Shown piece by piece: positions 1 through 8,026 of a DNA stretch of 13,130 nucleotides. Positions within the stretch are counted from its first letter, which is position 1. Each line of letters starts with the position of its first letter. A program made the position numbers and the translations under genes. The DNA comes from Alistipes sp. (lineage in GTDB: Bacteria > Bacteroidota > Bacteroidia > Bacteroidales > Rikenellaceae). The stretch spans positions 1-13,130 of the forward strand of contig JAFYQY010000081.1 of assembly GCA_017559685.1 (NCBI GenBank), written 5' to 3'. The notes under the pieces were generated by a model that was not told where the DNA came from, made no database searches, and saw only the letters and a program-made list of their open reading frames with translations.

Positions 1-1662
1 ATTACACTCACGGCAACCGCAACTCCGAAGGTGCAGATGGATATCCAGAAGAACCTCGGTATGACCGATGCGGTGGTCTTCAAGTCGTCGTTCAACCGTC
101 CGAACCTCTACTACGAGTTGCGCCCAAAGAATGATCCCGACCGTGATATCATCCGCTACATCAAGCAGAATGAGGGTAAGAGTGGTATTATCTACTGCTT
201 GAGCCGTAAGAAGGTTGAGGAGCTGGCCGAGTTGCTCGTGGCAAACAATATCAAGGCTCGTGCCTACCACGCAGGTATGGATGCGCAGACCCGTGCCGAC
301 AATCAGGATGCCTTCTTGAAGGAGGGTGTCGATGTAATTGTTGCGACTATCGCCTTCGGTATTGGTATCGACAAGCCAGATGTGCGTTTCGTTATCCACT
401 ACGACATTCCGAAGTCGCTCGAGGGCTACTATCAGGAGACCGGTCGTGCCGGTCGTGATGGTGGCGAGGGTCACTGCCTTACCTTCTATAATTATAAGGA
501 CATTCAGAAGCTCGAGAAGTTTATGCAGGGTAAGCCTGTTGCCGAGCAGGAGATTGGAAAGTTGCTCCTCCTCGAGACAGAGTCTTATGCCGAGAGTGCA
601 ATGTGTCGTCGCAAGACGTTGCTCCACTACTTCGGCGAGGAGTACCCTGAGAATAACTGCGGAGCGTGCGATAACTGCTGTAACCCACGACCACAGGTCG
701 ATGCAACCCAAGATTTGGTCAAGGCATTGCAGGCATTGCAGGCTATTGGCGACAAGTTCAAGATGGAGCACCTTGTGTCGTTGCTCGTAGGTAAGACTAC
801 CGCTGCGATAAAGAGCTATGGCCACGCCAAGTTGGAGTGGTTCGGTATCGGCAAGAGCAAGGGCGAGCGCTATTGGTCGGCCGTTGTGCGCCAGGGTCTC
901 ATTATGGGCTTTGTCGATAAGAATATCGAGAACTACGGACTCATCTCTATAAATCAGGCGGGCGAGGCATTCCTTGCAAAGCCTACCAAGGTTATGGTAG
1001 CGCAGGATCGTGACTACGACGAGGAGGAGCGAGAGGCAGTAGCATCGGCACCGAAGGGTGGCGGTGTGGCCGACGAGCAGCTCTTTGCTATGTTGAAAGA
1101 TTTGCGTCGTAAGGTTGCGCAGAAGCACGACCTCCCTCCATTTGTCATCTTCCAGGATCCTTCGTTGCAGGATATGGCAATTCAGTACCCTATAACCATC
1201 GAGGAGATGCAGAATATCTCTGGTGTGGGCGTAGGTAAGGCGAATAAGTTCGGTAAGGAGTTTGTCGAGTTGATTAAGGCTTACGTTGAGGAGAACGAGA
1301 TTATTCGCCCTCAGGATATGGTGGTTAAGTCGGTGGCAAACAAGGCGGGTAACAAGATTTTCATCATCCAGTCGATAGACCGACAGATGGACTTCGAGGA
1401 TATCGCTCGTGCCAAGGATCTCACTACCGACGAGTTGCTCACCGAGATTGAGACCATCGTGAACTCGGGTACTAAGTTGAATATCCAATACTATCTCTCG
1501 AAGTATATGGACGAGGATAAGATTGAGGATATATACCTATATTTTAAAGAGGATGCCGAGAGCGACTCTCTCGATGCGGCTATTGAGGAGCTTGGTGGAG
1601 AGTATTCGGAGGAGGAGATTCGTTTGGTGCGTATTAAGTTCCTCTGTGAAGTAGGTAATTAG
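1..1662 (+). CDS. recQ: ATP-dependent DNA helicase RecQ (5' partial)
   Basis: RecQ unwinds DNA 3'-to-5' with ATP in recombinational repair and fork restart. The frame is open from base 1 and starts in the motif III region (TATATPK), so roughly the first quarter to third, with the Walker A and DEAH motifs, lies upstream. Residues below count from the Met at base 31. The second RecA-like lobe has GIIYCLSRKK (53-61) and motifs V/VI, ending in QETGRAGRDG (135-144). The zinc-binding domain has Cys192, Cys210, Cys213 and Cys216. A winged-helix RQC domain follows (about 225-320), then an HRDC domain (about 347-423) and a C-terminal helical region (about 430-535) resembling the helix-turn-helix domain on many Bacteroidetes RecQ proteins. 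All visible motifs are intact. The Met at base 31 is internal, not the start. The gene ends with TAG 19 bp before a hairpin terminator. Confidence 0.96.
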   Translation: MTLTATATPKVQMDIQKNLGMTDAVVFKSSFNRPNLYYELRPKNDPDRDIIRYIKQNEGKSGIIYCLSRKKVEELAELLVANNIKARAYHAGMDAQTRADNQDAFLKEGVDVIVATIAFGIGIDKPDVRFVIHYDIPKSLEGYYQETGRAGRDGGEGHCLTFYNYKDIQKLEKFMQGKPVAEQEIGKLLLLETESYAESAMCRRKTLLHYFGEEYPENNCGACDNCCNPRPQVDATQDLVKALQALQAIGDKFKMEHLVSLLVGKTTAAIKSYGHAKLEWFGIGKSKGERYWSAVVRQGLIMGFVDKNIENYGLISINQAGEAFLAKPTKVMVAQDRDYDEEEREAVASAPKGGGVADEQLFAMLKDLRRKVAQKHDLPPFVIFQDPSLQDMAIQYPITIEEMQNISGVGVGKANKFGKEFVELIKAYVEENEIIRPQDMVVKSVANKAGNKIFIIQSIDRQMDFEDIARAKDLTTDELLTEIETIVNSGTKLNIQYYLSKYMDEDKIEDIYLYFKEDAESDSLDAAIEELGGEYSEEEIRLVRIKFLCEVGN

Positions 1663-1681
1663 TCATTGACGGTATAAACGA

Positions 1682-1715
1682 AAATGGTCGGCAAGTGCCG
1701 ACCATTTCTTATTTT
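1682..1715. terminator. Bidirectional intrinsic terminator between recQ and the MBL lipoprotein gene
   Basis: A perfect 11-bp stem (1682-1692 with 1697-1707, arm AAATGGTCGGC) closes an AAGT tetraloop. On the plus strand it is followed by CTTATTTT, and on the minus strand by TTTTCGTTTAT. It sits 19 bp after the recQ stop and 20 bp beyond the stop of the convergent gene. This suits a shared terminator for both transcripts. Confidence 0.85.
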
Positions 1716-1727
1716 GGTATTAGTGTG

Positions 1728-2465
1728 TTACTCCATTGGGAATACTCTAACCTCGCAAACATCCTCCAAGCCGCTCTTGAGAGCCTCGATGTCGGTCTTC
1801 TCCTCGACCTGACCGTAGTGGTAAGGGTAGAATAGGGTAGGCTGAATAGCCTTCACCGCACGAATAGCCTGCTCAACGGTCATTGTATATGGCTGGTTTA
1901 CAGGCAGGAATGCGATGTCTACGCCCTGCTGTGAGAGTACATCCTCGTTATCCTCGGTGTCGCCCGCAACGTAGATTGTCGATCCTCCGAGAGTGAGTAC
2001 ATAGCCGCAATCTTCACGCTCCTTTGGGTGGAAGTTGGTGTGTCCCTCGCTGATATTATAGGCAGGCACAGCCTTAACCGACAAACCATCGAAAGGCTCC
2101 GCTACGCAACCCGGCAACATTGTGGTGCAGTCGTGCTCGAACGCCTCGGCTGAGGACTTGTCGCAGAGGATAGCGCACTTCTCGCCCGCAATCTTCTCTA
2201 CGGTAGCCATCTCGAAGTGGTCGTAGTGTGAGTGGGTTATGAGAATAGCATCCGCCTTTGGCATCTTCTCCCACGCAAACTCGCCCACAGGGTCGATGTA
2301 GATGTGTTTGCCATTGTGCTCAATAGCAAACGAAGCGTGCGCAAGGAATGTGAAGACAATCTCCGAACCATCCTTTGCAACGACCTTATCTTGCGGGTAG
2401 AGAGGGGCTTTCTTGCCACAACCAAAGAGCGATAACAGTCCCATAACGATTAGCAGTTTTTTCAT
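1728..2465 (-). CDS. Metallo-beta-lactamase-fold hydrolase, predicted lipoprotein
   Basis: A 245-aa protein of the MBL superfamily. The metal-binding signature THSHYDH gives His78, His80, Asp82 and His83. Later ligand candidates are His142, Asp169 in VAGDTE, and His216 in YPYHYG. Spacing and the TIYVAGDTE block resemble the UlaG-like/Lactamase_B_3 branch rather than true beta-lactamases, and the substrate cannot be named. The N-terminus is a short lipoprotein signal: Lys2-Lys3, a hydrophobic core, then lipobox LFGC with Cys16. The product should be lipidated and sit in the periplasm on a membrane. The residues after Cys (GKKAPL) lack the acidic run of the Bacteroidetes surface-export signal, so a periplasmic-facing site is inferred. 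It lies one base downstream of apt and is probably translationally coupled to it. No clear Shine-Dalgarno is seen. Confidence 0.85.
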   Translation of the reverse strand: MKKLLIVMGLLSLFGCGKKAPLYPQDKVVAKDGSEIVFTFLAHASFAIEHNGKHIYIDPVGEFAWEKMPKADAILITHSHYDHFEMATVEKIAGEKCAILCDKSSAEAFEHDCTTMLPGCVAEPFDGLSVKAVPAYNISEGHTNFHPKEREDCGYVLTLGGSTIYVAGDTEDNEDVLSQQGVDIAFLPVNQPYTMTVEQAIRAVKAIQPTLFYPYHYGQVEEKTDIEALKSGLEDVCEVRVFPME

Positions 2466-2466
2466 A

Positions 2467-3027
2467 TTAGATAGTCATCAACGAAGTCACAGGTGCAATC
2501 TTCTCGAGGCGAGCCTTGCCGTTAATCTCCTCAATCTCAACGAGGAAGATAAACTCCTTAACCTTAACCTTGTAAGGCTTGCCGTCGCAGTGAACTGTGA
2601 GCTTCTCGAGCGACTCGGCAATACCGAGTGCAGTACCTCCTGTAGCGAGAACGTCGTCGAGAATGGTTACATAGAAGGTGTCGCCCTCTGCAACGCCCGC
2701 AGCGATATCACTCAAGCGGTAGTATAACTTGTCGAAGCCGTACTCCTTCTCGATGCACACCTCGATCAAATCGCCATCGTTGAATGGCAACTTGCCGCTC
2801 TTACGCATCGGGATAATATTCTCGACAATACCCTCCTCCGAGAGAAGTGGCGCAGTAAAGAGAAATGCTCGAGCCTCGGGTGCTGCAACATTTGGTGCTG
2901 TCGTGGCCTTCTTCAACGCCTCAACAACCTCACGGAACGCCTTTTTCGACTGGAGGAACGGAATGATATCGATGAAGTTGATACCCTCCTTTGGGAAATT
3001 CTTGTAAAATTTAAGTGTTTCAATCAT
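2467..3027 (-). CDS. apt: Adenine phosphoribosyltransferase (divergent)
   Basis: A type I phosphoribosyltransferase, 186 aa, close to the usual Apt length (about 180). It would convert adenine and PRPP to AMP in purine salvage in the cytoplasm. The PRPP-binding loop is at residues 119-132 (YVTILDDVLATGGT). The N-terminal FPKEGINFIDIIPFL matches the FPxxGIxFxDITPLL of Apt. IPMRKSGKLPF (72-82) matches the VPVRKPGKLP flexible loop. One conserved block deviates: EARAF (51-55) where Apt normally has EARGF. There is also a roughly 10-residue C-terminal tail after the last core strand. Adenine specificity is therefore likely but not certain. The start is supported by AGGAG 9 nt upstream and a -7 promoter box just before that. 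It is the first gene of a two-gene unit with the MBL lipoprotein gene, separated by one base. Confidence 0.82.
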   Translation of the reverse strand: MIETLKFYKNFPKEGINFIDIIPFLQSKKAFREVVEALKKATTAPNVAAPEARAFLFTAPLLSEEGIVENIIPMRKSGKLPFNDGDLIEVCIEKEYGFDKLYYRLSDIAAGVAEGDTFYVTILDDVLATGGTALGIAESLEKLTVHCDGKPYKVKVKEFIFLVEIEEINGKARLEKIAPVTSLMTI

Positions 3028-3036
3028 AGCCTTATG

Positions 3037-3041
3037 CTCCT
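3037..3041 (-). promoter_or_regulatory. Ribosome binding site of apt
   Basis: On the minus strand AGGAG lies 9 nt before the apt ATG. This is a good Shine-Dalgarno match and unusual here, since the other genes mostly have A-rich upstream sequence without one. It supports the ATG at 3027 as the start. Confidence 0.6.
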
Positions 3042-3050
3042 AATTACCTA

Positions 3051-3058
3051 CAAAGATA
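3051..3058 (-). promoter_or_regulatory. Putative apt promoter (-7 box)
   Basis: The minus strand reads TATCTTTG, an exact match to the Bacteroidetes -7 consensus TAnnTTTG. The -33 element is weak: a TTTAG/TTTTC stretch about 20 bp further upstream (near 3078-3089). The transcript would start about 15-25 nt before the apt ATG and include its AGGAG ribosome site. Confidence 0.55.
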
Positions 3059-3161
3059 ATACAAAATTCTTAAAAAGAGAAAACTAAACGACGCATATTC
3101 TTCTCGAGCTGAAAAATAGGGGTAGCAAAGCCTACGATAGCCTTGTAAATTATTTGCGAAA

Positions 3162-3195
3162 TTTGACCAATGATGCCTAATTTTTGTTATATTTG
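3162..3195 (+). promoter_or_regulatory. Putative lnt promoter (-33/-7), possibly leaderless
   Basis: TATATTTG at 3188-3195 matches the TAnnTTTG box exactly, and TTTG at 3162-3165 lies 22 bp upstream, near the usual -33 spacing. The -7 box ends only 4 bases before the ATG at 3200. The expected transcription start therefore falls on or next to that start codon, leaving little or no leader. Confidence 0.5.
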
Positions 3196-3199
3196 CATT

Positions 3200-4798
3200 A
3201 TGATACAGTTCAAACGTCAATTCTCGAAGAAGACAAAAGCGATCTTGGCTATCGCTTCCGCTATACTTTTGGCAATTCCGTGGGAGGGTGCAAGTTGCAT
3301 CACTCTCTTTGTCGGATTTGTGCCACTTATGCTTATCAGTGCACAATATGGTCCCTCGAAGCGAGAGACCTTCTCGATGCTCGGCTGGGCTCTGCTCACC
3401 TTTGTGCTGTGGAACGTTGCTACGATATGGTGGGTATGGAACGCTACGCCCGCAGGCCCTATTGCGGCTACTATTTGTTCGACCTGGTGGAGCATCATTC
3501 CATTTATGCTCTATCACGTAGTCTCGAAGCACGCATCGAAGGCGTTGGCCTATACGACGCTTATTACAGCGTGGATAGCAGGCGAGTATCTCTATACGCA
3601 GGCTCCGGCGCTTTCGTTCCCGTGGCTGACACTCGGAAATGGCTTTGCCGACGATCCGTGGGCAGTGCAGTGGTACGAATATACAGGCGTCTTTGGAGGC
3701 TCGTTGTGGGTGCTTTTGGTCAATGTTTTGGCCTTCGAGTCGTGTCTTACAATGCGTAAGAAAATATGGGTGGTGGCAACTTTGGTATTGGTTGTGCCTA
3801 TCTGTATTTCGATAGGTCTATTCTACAAGTACGATGCCGAGGGCGAAACCTACAACTCGCTCGAGAAGAGCACCGTGTCGGTAACGCAACCGAATATCCC
3901 TTGCTACGATAAGTTTAACCTTTCGGTCTCGGATCAGCACGATTTGTTGCTGGCACTCTTGGCTGAGGCTCCCGACTCGGCGGAGTTTGTGCTTATGCCC
4001 GAGACGGCGTTGGTCTACAGAGTGAACGAGGATGCACCTCTGCATACTAATGTCGTAAAGCGCATAGCGGACTATCTCGGCAACGAGAAGCCGTCGGCTA
4101 TGGTGGTTACGGGTAGCGAGACCTACGACTTCTATGGCACGGAAAAGGGCTCGGAGACGGCACGCAAGCAGGGCAATCTCTACTACGACCTCTATAACTC
4201 GGCACTCGGTATTGACGCCGAGACAAATGTGCAGATTCACAACAAGGGTAAACTCGTTGTGGGTGTCGAGACTATTCCGTCGTGGTTGCGTTCGGCGGGC
4301 GATATGTTCGCTATCGACTTGGGTGGTACATTCGGTCAGCTCGGCGTAGGTCAGAGTCAGAAACCTTTCCACCATAATGGCAAGAAGGTTGCGCCAGCAA
4401 TCTGTTACGAAGGTCTCTATGGCAACCATATGGCGGAGTTTGTGCGCAATGGTGCCGAGGCATTGTTCGTAGTGTCGAACGATGGCTGGTGGGGTAACAC
4501 CCTCGGTCACCGCTATCTCTTTAAGTTCTGCCGTCTGCGTGCTATCGAGTTGCGCCGTGATGTGGCTCGTAGTGCCAACACGGGCGTGTCGGGCTTTATT
4601 ACGATGCAGGGCGAGGATGTCGAGCGCCTGGAGTGGGACAAACGAGGTGTTCTGACCTCGGATATCCGTCTCAACAGCAAGCAGACCTTCTACGCCAAGT
4701 ATGGCGACTACATCGGCCGTCTGTCGCTCTATATTGCGGCATTATGCTTGCTCTACTTTGTCGCATCGTGGGCAAAAAAGAAGTTTTATCTAAATTAA
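3200..4798 (+). CDS. lnt: Apolipoprotein N-acyltransferase
   Basis: Lnt adds the third acyl chain to the N-terminal cysteine of lipoproteins in the inner membrane. The product is 532 aa, close to the E. coli enzyme (512). A basic N-terminus is followed by about seven membrane segments (roughly 12-28, 34-48, 59-80, 86-107, 115-131, 164-183, 189-209). A periplasmic carbon-nitrogen hydrolase domain follows (about 225-490), then a final membrane segment (about 508-525). The catalytic triad is visible: Glu268 in MPETAL, Lys349 in HNKGKLVVGVE and Cys402 in PAICYEG. SFPWLTLGNGF and VSNDGWWGNT are typical Lnt blocks. I chose the ATG at 3200 over in-frame ATGs at 3170 and 3173. It gives a normal short cytoplasmic head, while the earlier codons lie within the likely promoter. 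It is divergent from apt, and folC follows after 41 bp on the same strand. Confidence 0.93.
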   Translation: MIQFKRQFSKKTKAILAIASAILLAIPWEGASCITLFVGFVPLMLISAQYGPSKRETFSMLGWALLTFVLWNVATIWWVWNATPAGPIAATICSTWWSIIPFMLYHVVSKHASKALAYTTLITAWIAGEYLYTQAPALSFPWLTLGNGFADDPWAVQWYEYTGVFGGSLWVLLVNVLAFESCLTMRKKIWVVATLVLVVPICISIGLFYKYDAEGETYNSLEKSTVSVTQPNIPCYDKFNLSVSDQHDLLLALLAEAPDSAEFVLMPETALVYRVNEDAPLHTNVVKRIADYLGNEKPSAMVVTGSETYDFYGTEKGSETARKQGNLYYDLYNSALGIDAETNVQIHNKGKLVVGVETIPSWLRSAGDMFAIDLGGTFGQLGVGQSQKPFHHNGKKVAPAICYEGLYGNHMAEFVRNGAEALFVVSNDGWWGNTLGHRYLFKFCRLRAIELRRDVARSANTGVSGFITMQGEDVERLEWDKRGVLTSDIRLNSKQTFYAKYGDYIGRLSLYIAALCLLYFVASWAKKKFYLN

Positions 4799-4800
4799 AA

Positions 4801-4826
4801 AGCCAATGGCTAATGGCCAATGGCTA
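4801..4826. repeat. Short tandem repeat/hairpin between lnt and folC
   Basis: The 41-bp gap holds two 14-base copies, GCCAATGGCTAATG at 4802-4815 and GCCAATGGCTAAAA at 4816-4829. Together they also fold as a 10-bp stem with one A-A mismatch (4801-4810 with 4816-4825) around a TAATG loop. No T-run follows, so it is not a convincing terminator. It may be a simple-sequence expansion or an RNA processing or stability element between two co-transcribed genes. Confidence 0.65.
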
Positions 4827-4839
4827 AAAGCTATATATT

Positions 4840-6135
4840 ATGAATTACACCGAGACTCTCGACTATCTTTTCTCGTCAATGCCTTCATTCCAGCAGGTGG
4901 GAGGCGACGCATATAAACCAGGCTTGGAGCGCATTTCGGAGTTCTGCCGTTCGATAGGCAATCCACAGCGCAACTACTTCGTTATTCACGTTGCTGGCAC
5001 CAACGGCAAGGGCTCAATTTCGAATATGTTGGCGGCTGTGTTGCAACAGGCGGGATATCATACGGGCTTGTTCACCTCGCCCCATCTGACCGATTTCCGT
5101 GAGCGCATTCGTGTCAATGGCGAGATGATACCGAAGCAGAAGGTGGTCAATTTTGTCGACCGCTACCGCTCAGAAATGGAGCGCTTGCAGCTCTCGTTCT
5201 TCGAGATGACTACGGCTATGGCTTTCGACTACTTTGCACAGAGCGATGTTGAGGTTGCCGTTATCGAAACGGGCTTGGGCGGTCGTCTCGACGCTACGAA
5301 TATCGTTCAGCCGATACTCTCGGTTATTACAAATATAGGTCTTGAGCATACCGAGTACCTTGGCGACTCGTTGCCAAAGATTGCTCGTGAGAAGGGTGGT
5401 ATCATCAAGAAGTGCACACCTGTTGTTGTGGGCGAGAAGAACTCTAACTACAACCTCGTATTGGAGGAGATTGCAGACGACCTTCGCTCGGAGATTATCT
5501 ATGCCGAGGAGGTGTTCTCGCTTGGCGAGTGTGGCTTTGAAGGTGGCAAGCAGGTGGTTACTATGACCCGAGTGCGTGACGGTTATCCATACCAACTTCG
5601 TCTCGACCTTCTTGGCGAGTACCAGCGCAAGAATCTCGTTACCGTAGCCACTGCGCTCGATAAACTCCACGAGGCAACTCCGCTCTCGATCTCTCGTCGT
5701 GCCTTTGTCGAGGGTGTGCGTGATGTGACCACCTTGACCTCGTTCCGTGGTCGCTGGCAGGTGTTGTCCGATAAGCCTCTCGTAGTGTGCGACACAGCGC
5801 ATAACGAGCACGGCATAAGCGAGGTTGCCGAGCAGCTGAAGGCTCGCACCAACAACGGTCGCTTGTTCTGCGTTATGGGCTTCTGTGGCGATAAGGATTT
5901 TTCAAAAATGTTGGCTCTGATGCCTTCGGAGGCTTACTACATATTTACTCAAGCCACGATTCGTCGTGCTGCATCGCTTGAGCAGATTGCCGAGGTGGCG
6001 TCGTTGCTTGGTCTCGACTTCGAGGTGGCACCTACCGTTGCGGAGGCTTTGGCTAAGGCACACGAACAACTCACCGACGAAGATATGCTCTTCATTGGCG
6101 GTAGTACCTTTGTTGTTGCCGAAGCGTTGGAGTAA
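4840..6135 (+). CDS. folC: Bifunctional dihydrofolate synthase / folylpolyglutamate synthase
   Basis: FolC joins glutamate to dihydropteroate and then extends the polyglutamate tail of folates, using ATP in the cytoplasm. The product is 431 aa, as usual for the family. The Mur-ligase-type ATP site is clear, with the P-loop GTNGKGS at 53-59. TSPHLTDFRERIRVNG (79-94) is the folate/ATP loop of FolC. ETGLGGRLDATN (143-154), GLEHTEYLG (167-175) and REKGGIIK (183-190) give the metal-binding and carbamylated-lysine region (Lys185). The C-terminal glutamate domain has DTAHNEHG (318-325) and FCGDKD (348-353). All key motifs are present. It is probably co-transcribed with lnt. Its upstream bases (GCTATATATT) show no Shine-Dalgarno. 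Its stop codon is one base from the stop of the convergent dxs, with no room for a terminator between them. Confidence 0.95.
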   Translation: MNYTETLDYLFSSMPSFQQVGGDAYKPGLERISEFCRSIGNPQRNYFVIHVAGTNGKGSISNMLAAVLQQAGYHTGLFTSPHLTDFRERIRVNGEMIPKQKVVNFVDRYRSEMERLQLSFFEMTTAMAFDYFAQSDVEVAVIETGLGGRLDATNIVQPILSVITNIGLEHTEYLGDSLPKIAREKGGIIKKCTPVVVGEKNSNYNLVLEEIADDLRSEIIYAEEVFSLGECGFEGGKQVVTMTRVRDGYPYQLRLDLLGEYQRKNLVTVATALDKLHEATPLSISRRAFVEGVRDVTTLTSFRGRWQVLSDKPLVVCDTAHNEHGISEVAEQLKARTNNGRLFCVMGFCGDKDFSKMLALMPSEAYYIFTQATIRRAASLEQIAEVASLLGLDFEVAPTVAEALAKAHEQLTDEDMLFIGGSTFVVAEALE

Positions 6136-6136
6136 T

Positions 6137-8011
6137 CTATTCGACTATTGCGTGCAGAATAGCGTCGAGATCGTAGCCGCAGAGGTTGCGCAACTCCGAA
6201 ATTGTGCCGTGCTCCACAAACTTATCATCGATACCGAGTGTCGTTACAGGCGTTGAGATGCTGTGGTCGTTCAAAAGTTTAACGACTGCCTCGCCTGCGC
6301 CACCACGAAGAATACCATCTTCGAGAGTTACTATGCGCTTGAACTTACCTGCCACCTCGAGGATAGTCTCCTTGTCGAGAGGCTTTGCAAAGCGCATATC
6401 GTAGATCGCAGTATCGACACCAATGAGCGAAGCCTGCTCGGCAGCCTGCTCCACATCCACAAGGAGTGGGCCAAAGACAAATACGCCTACATCCTTGCCA
6501 TCACGCACCTTGCGAGCCTTACCCACCTCGATAGCCTCGAATTGCAAATCTTTCCACTCCGTGCCACGACCATTACCTCGTGGATAGCGAATAGCGAAAG
6601 GAACATTGCTCTGCAATGCGGTGAACATCATATTGCGCAACTCCCACTCGTCGGAAGGGGTTGCCACAATCATATTAGGAATAGAGCCCAAGTAGGCAAT
6701 ATCGAAGATGCCGTGGTGTGTAGCGCCATCCTCGCCCACCAAACCACCTCGGTCGAGGCAGAATATTACTGGGAGATTCTGCAGTGCCACATCGTGGATT
6801 ATATTATCGTATGCACGCTGCATAAATGTCGAGTAGATGTTGCAGAACGGGCGCTGATTGGCCGCTGCAAGACCTGCCGAGAAGGTTACGGCGTGACCCT
6901 CGGCAATACCCACATCGAAGCATCGCTCGGGCATTTCGCTCATCATTATATTCATCGAACATCCCGAAGGCATTGCAGGTGTTACACCCACCACTCTCTG
7001 GTCAATCTTCGCAAGGTCGAGGAGTGTCTGACCAAATACATCCTGCATACGTGAGCCACCCTTTGCTCCGCTCTTTATTCGCTCGCCCGTCTCGGGGTTG
7101 AAGCGACCAGGGGCGTGCCATATAGGGAGGTTGCTCTGCGCAGGCTCGTAGCCATAACCCTTGTCGGTGATTATGTGGAGGAGCTTCGGTGCATCCATAC
7201 CCTTCAGCGCTATGAGGGTGCGCACCAAGCGCTTTACGTTGTGTCCGTCTACACGACCAAAGTAGCGGAAACCGAGACTCTCGAATAGGTTGCTATTCTG
7301 TAGGAGTCCGTGCTTTACTCCGTTTGCCACCTTGCGGAATAGATTGAGTAGGCGAGGTGTGCGTGAGAAGGTTGTCCAAACCCATTGCTTGAAACGGTTG
7401 TACTTCGACGAAGTCGATAGGCGCAACAGATAGCGATTGAGTGCTCCCTGCGACTTGTCGATAGACATATTGTTGTCGTTGAGGATAACCAAAATGTCGG
7501 CGCTCTTGTCGGTACCTGCATTGTTCAAACCCTCGAATGCCAAACCTCCTGCGATAGAGCCATCGCCAATAACGGCTATCGTCTTGTGCTTCTCGCCATT
7601 GAGCTTAGCAGCCTTGGCCATACCGAGTGCTGCCGAGATAGATACCGAGGCGTGTCCTGCACCAAATGCGTCGTATTCGCTCTCGGCCATACGTGGGAAG
7701 CCGCTAATACCGCCCAAACGACGGTTTGTGTGGAACAGATCACGACGACCTGTGATAATCTTGTGGGCGTATGCCTGATGGCCTACATCCCAAATGAGTT
7801 TGTCGTTTGGTGTGTCGTAGACATAGTGTATAGCCACAGCAATCTCCACCGCACCGAGTGATGATGCGAGGTGACCTGGGTTTGTAGCGCATTGCTCGAT
7901 GATGAACTGTCGCACCTCGTCGCAGTAACGAGGCAATTCATCAATCGAGAGCTTGCGCAAATCGGCAGGCGTATCTATGCTGTTGAGGTATTTATATTCG
8001 ACTTTAACCAT
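6137..8011 (-). CDS. dxs: 1-deoxy-D-xylulose-5-phosphate synthase
   Basis: Dxs condenses pyruvate and glyceraldehyde-3-phosphate, using thiamine diphosphate, as the first step of the MEP isoprenoid pathway. Its product also feeds thiamine synthesis and, where present, pyridoxal synthesis. The length of 624 aa matches E. coli (620). The N-terminal block includes NPGHLASSLG with His46. The cofactor motif runs from GDGSIAGG (149-156) to NDNNMSIDKS (178-187). Glu371 in GIAEGHAV is the conserved glutamate that activates the cofactor. DRGGLVGEDGATHHG (420-434) is typical of the pyrimidine-binding transketolase domain. The C-terminal transketolase domain ends in LGIDDKFVEHG. It starts 15 bp after tamL and is the last gene of the dapF-tamL-dxs unit. 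No promoter is evident in the 15-bp gap. Confidence 0.97.
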   Translation of the reverse strand: MVKVEYKYLNSIDTPADLRKLSIDELPRYCDEVRQFIIEQCATNPGHLASSLGAVEIAVAIHYVYDTPNDKLIWDVGHQAYAHKIITGRRDLFHTNRRLGGISGFPRMAESEYDAFGAGHASVSISAALGMAKAAKLNGEKHKTIAVIGDGSIAGGLAFEGLNNAGTDKSADILVILNDNNMSIDKSQGALNRYLLRLSTSSKYNRFKQWVWTTFSRTPRLLNLFRKVANGVKHGLLQNSNLFESLGFRYFGRVDGHNVKRLVRTLIALKGMDAPKLLHIITDKGYGYEPAQSNLPIWHAPGRFNPETGERIKSGAKGGSRMQDVFGQTLLDLAKIDQRVVGVTPAMPSGCSMNIMMSEMPERCFDVGIAEGHAVTFSAGLAAANQRPFCNIYSTFMQRAYDNIIHDVALQNLPVIFCLDRGGLVGEDGATHHGIFDIAYLGSIPNMIVATPSDEWELRNMMFTALQSNVPFAIRYPRGNGRGTEWKDLQFEAIEVGKARKVRDGKDVGVFVFGPLLVDVEQAAEQASLIGVDTAIYDMRFAKPLDKETILEVAGKFKRIVTLEDGILRGGAGEAVVKLLNDHSISTPVTTLGIDDKFVEHGTISELRNLCGYDLDAILHAIVE

Positions 8012-8026
8012 ATCTGTGCAATTGTT

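Noticed and set aside
3121..3150. A possible operator-like inverted repeat in the apt-lnt promoter region.
   Set aside because: On pairing base by base only short broken matches remain, no better than chance.
3818..4510. A 230-codon frame antisense to lnt.
   Set aside because: Complementary frame of a clear gene with intact catalytic residues; no recognisable domain, signal or promoter.
5170..5811. A 213-codon frame antisense to folC.
   Set aside because: Same pattern: lies wholly inside folC and shows no protein-like motif.
6263..7054. A 263-codon frame antisense to dxs.
   Set aside because: Lies wholly within dxs; composition is that of a complementary frame and no domain is seen.
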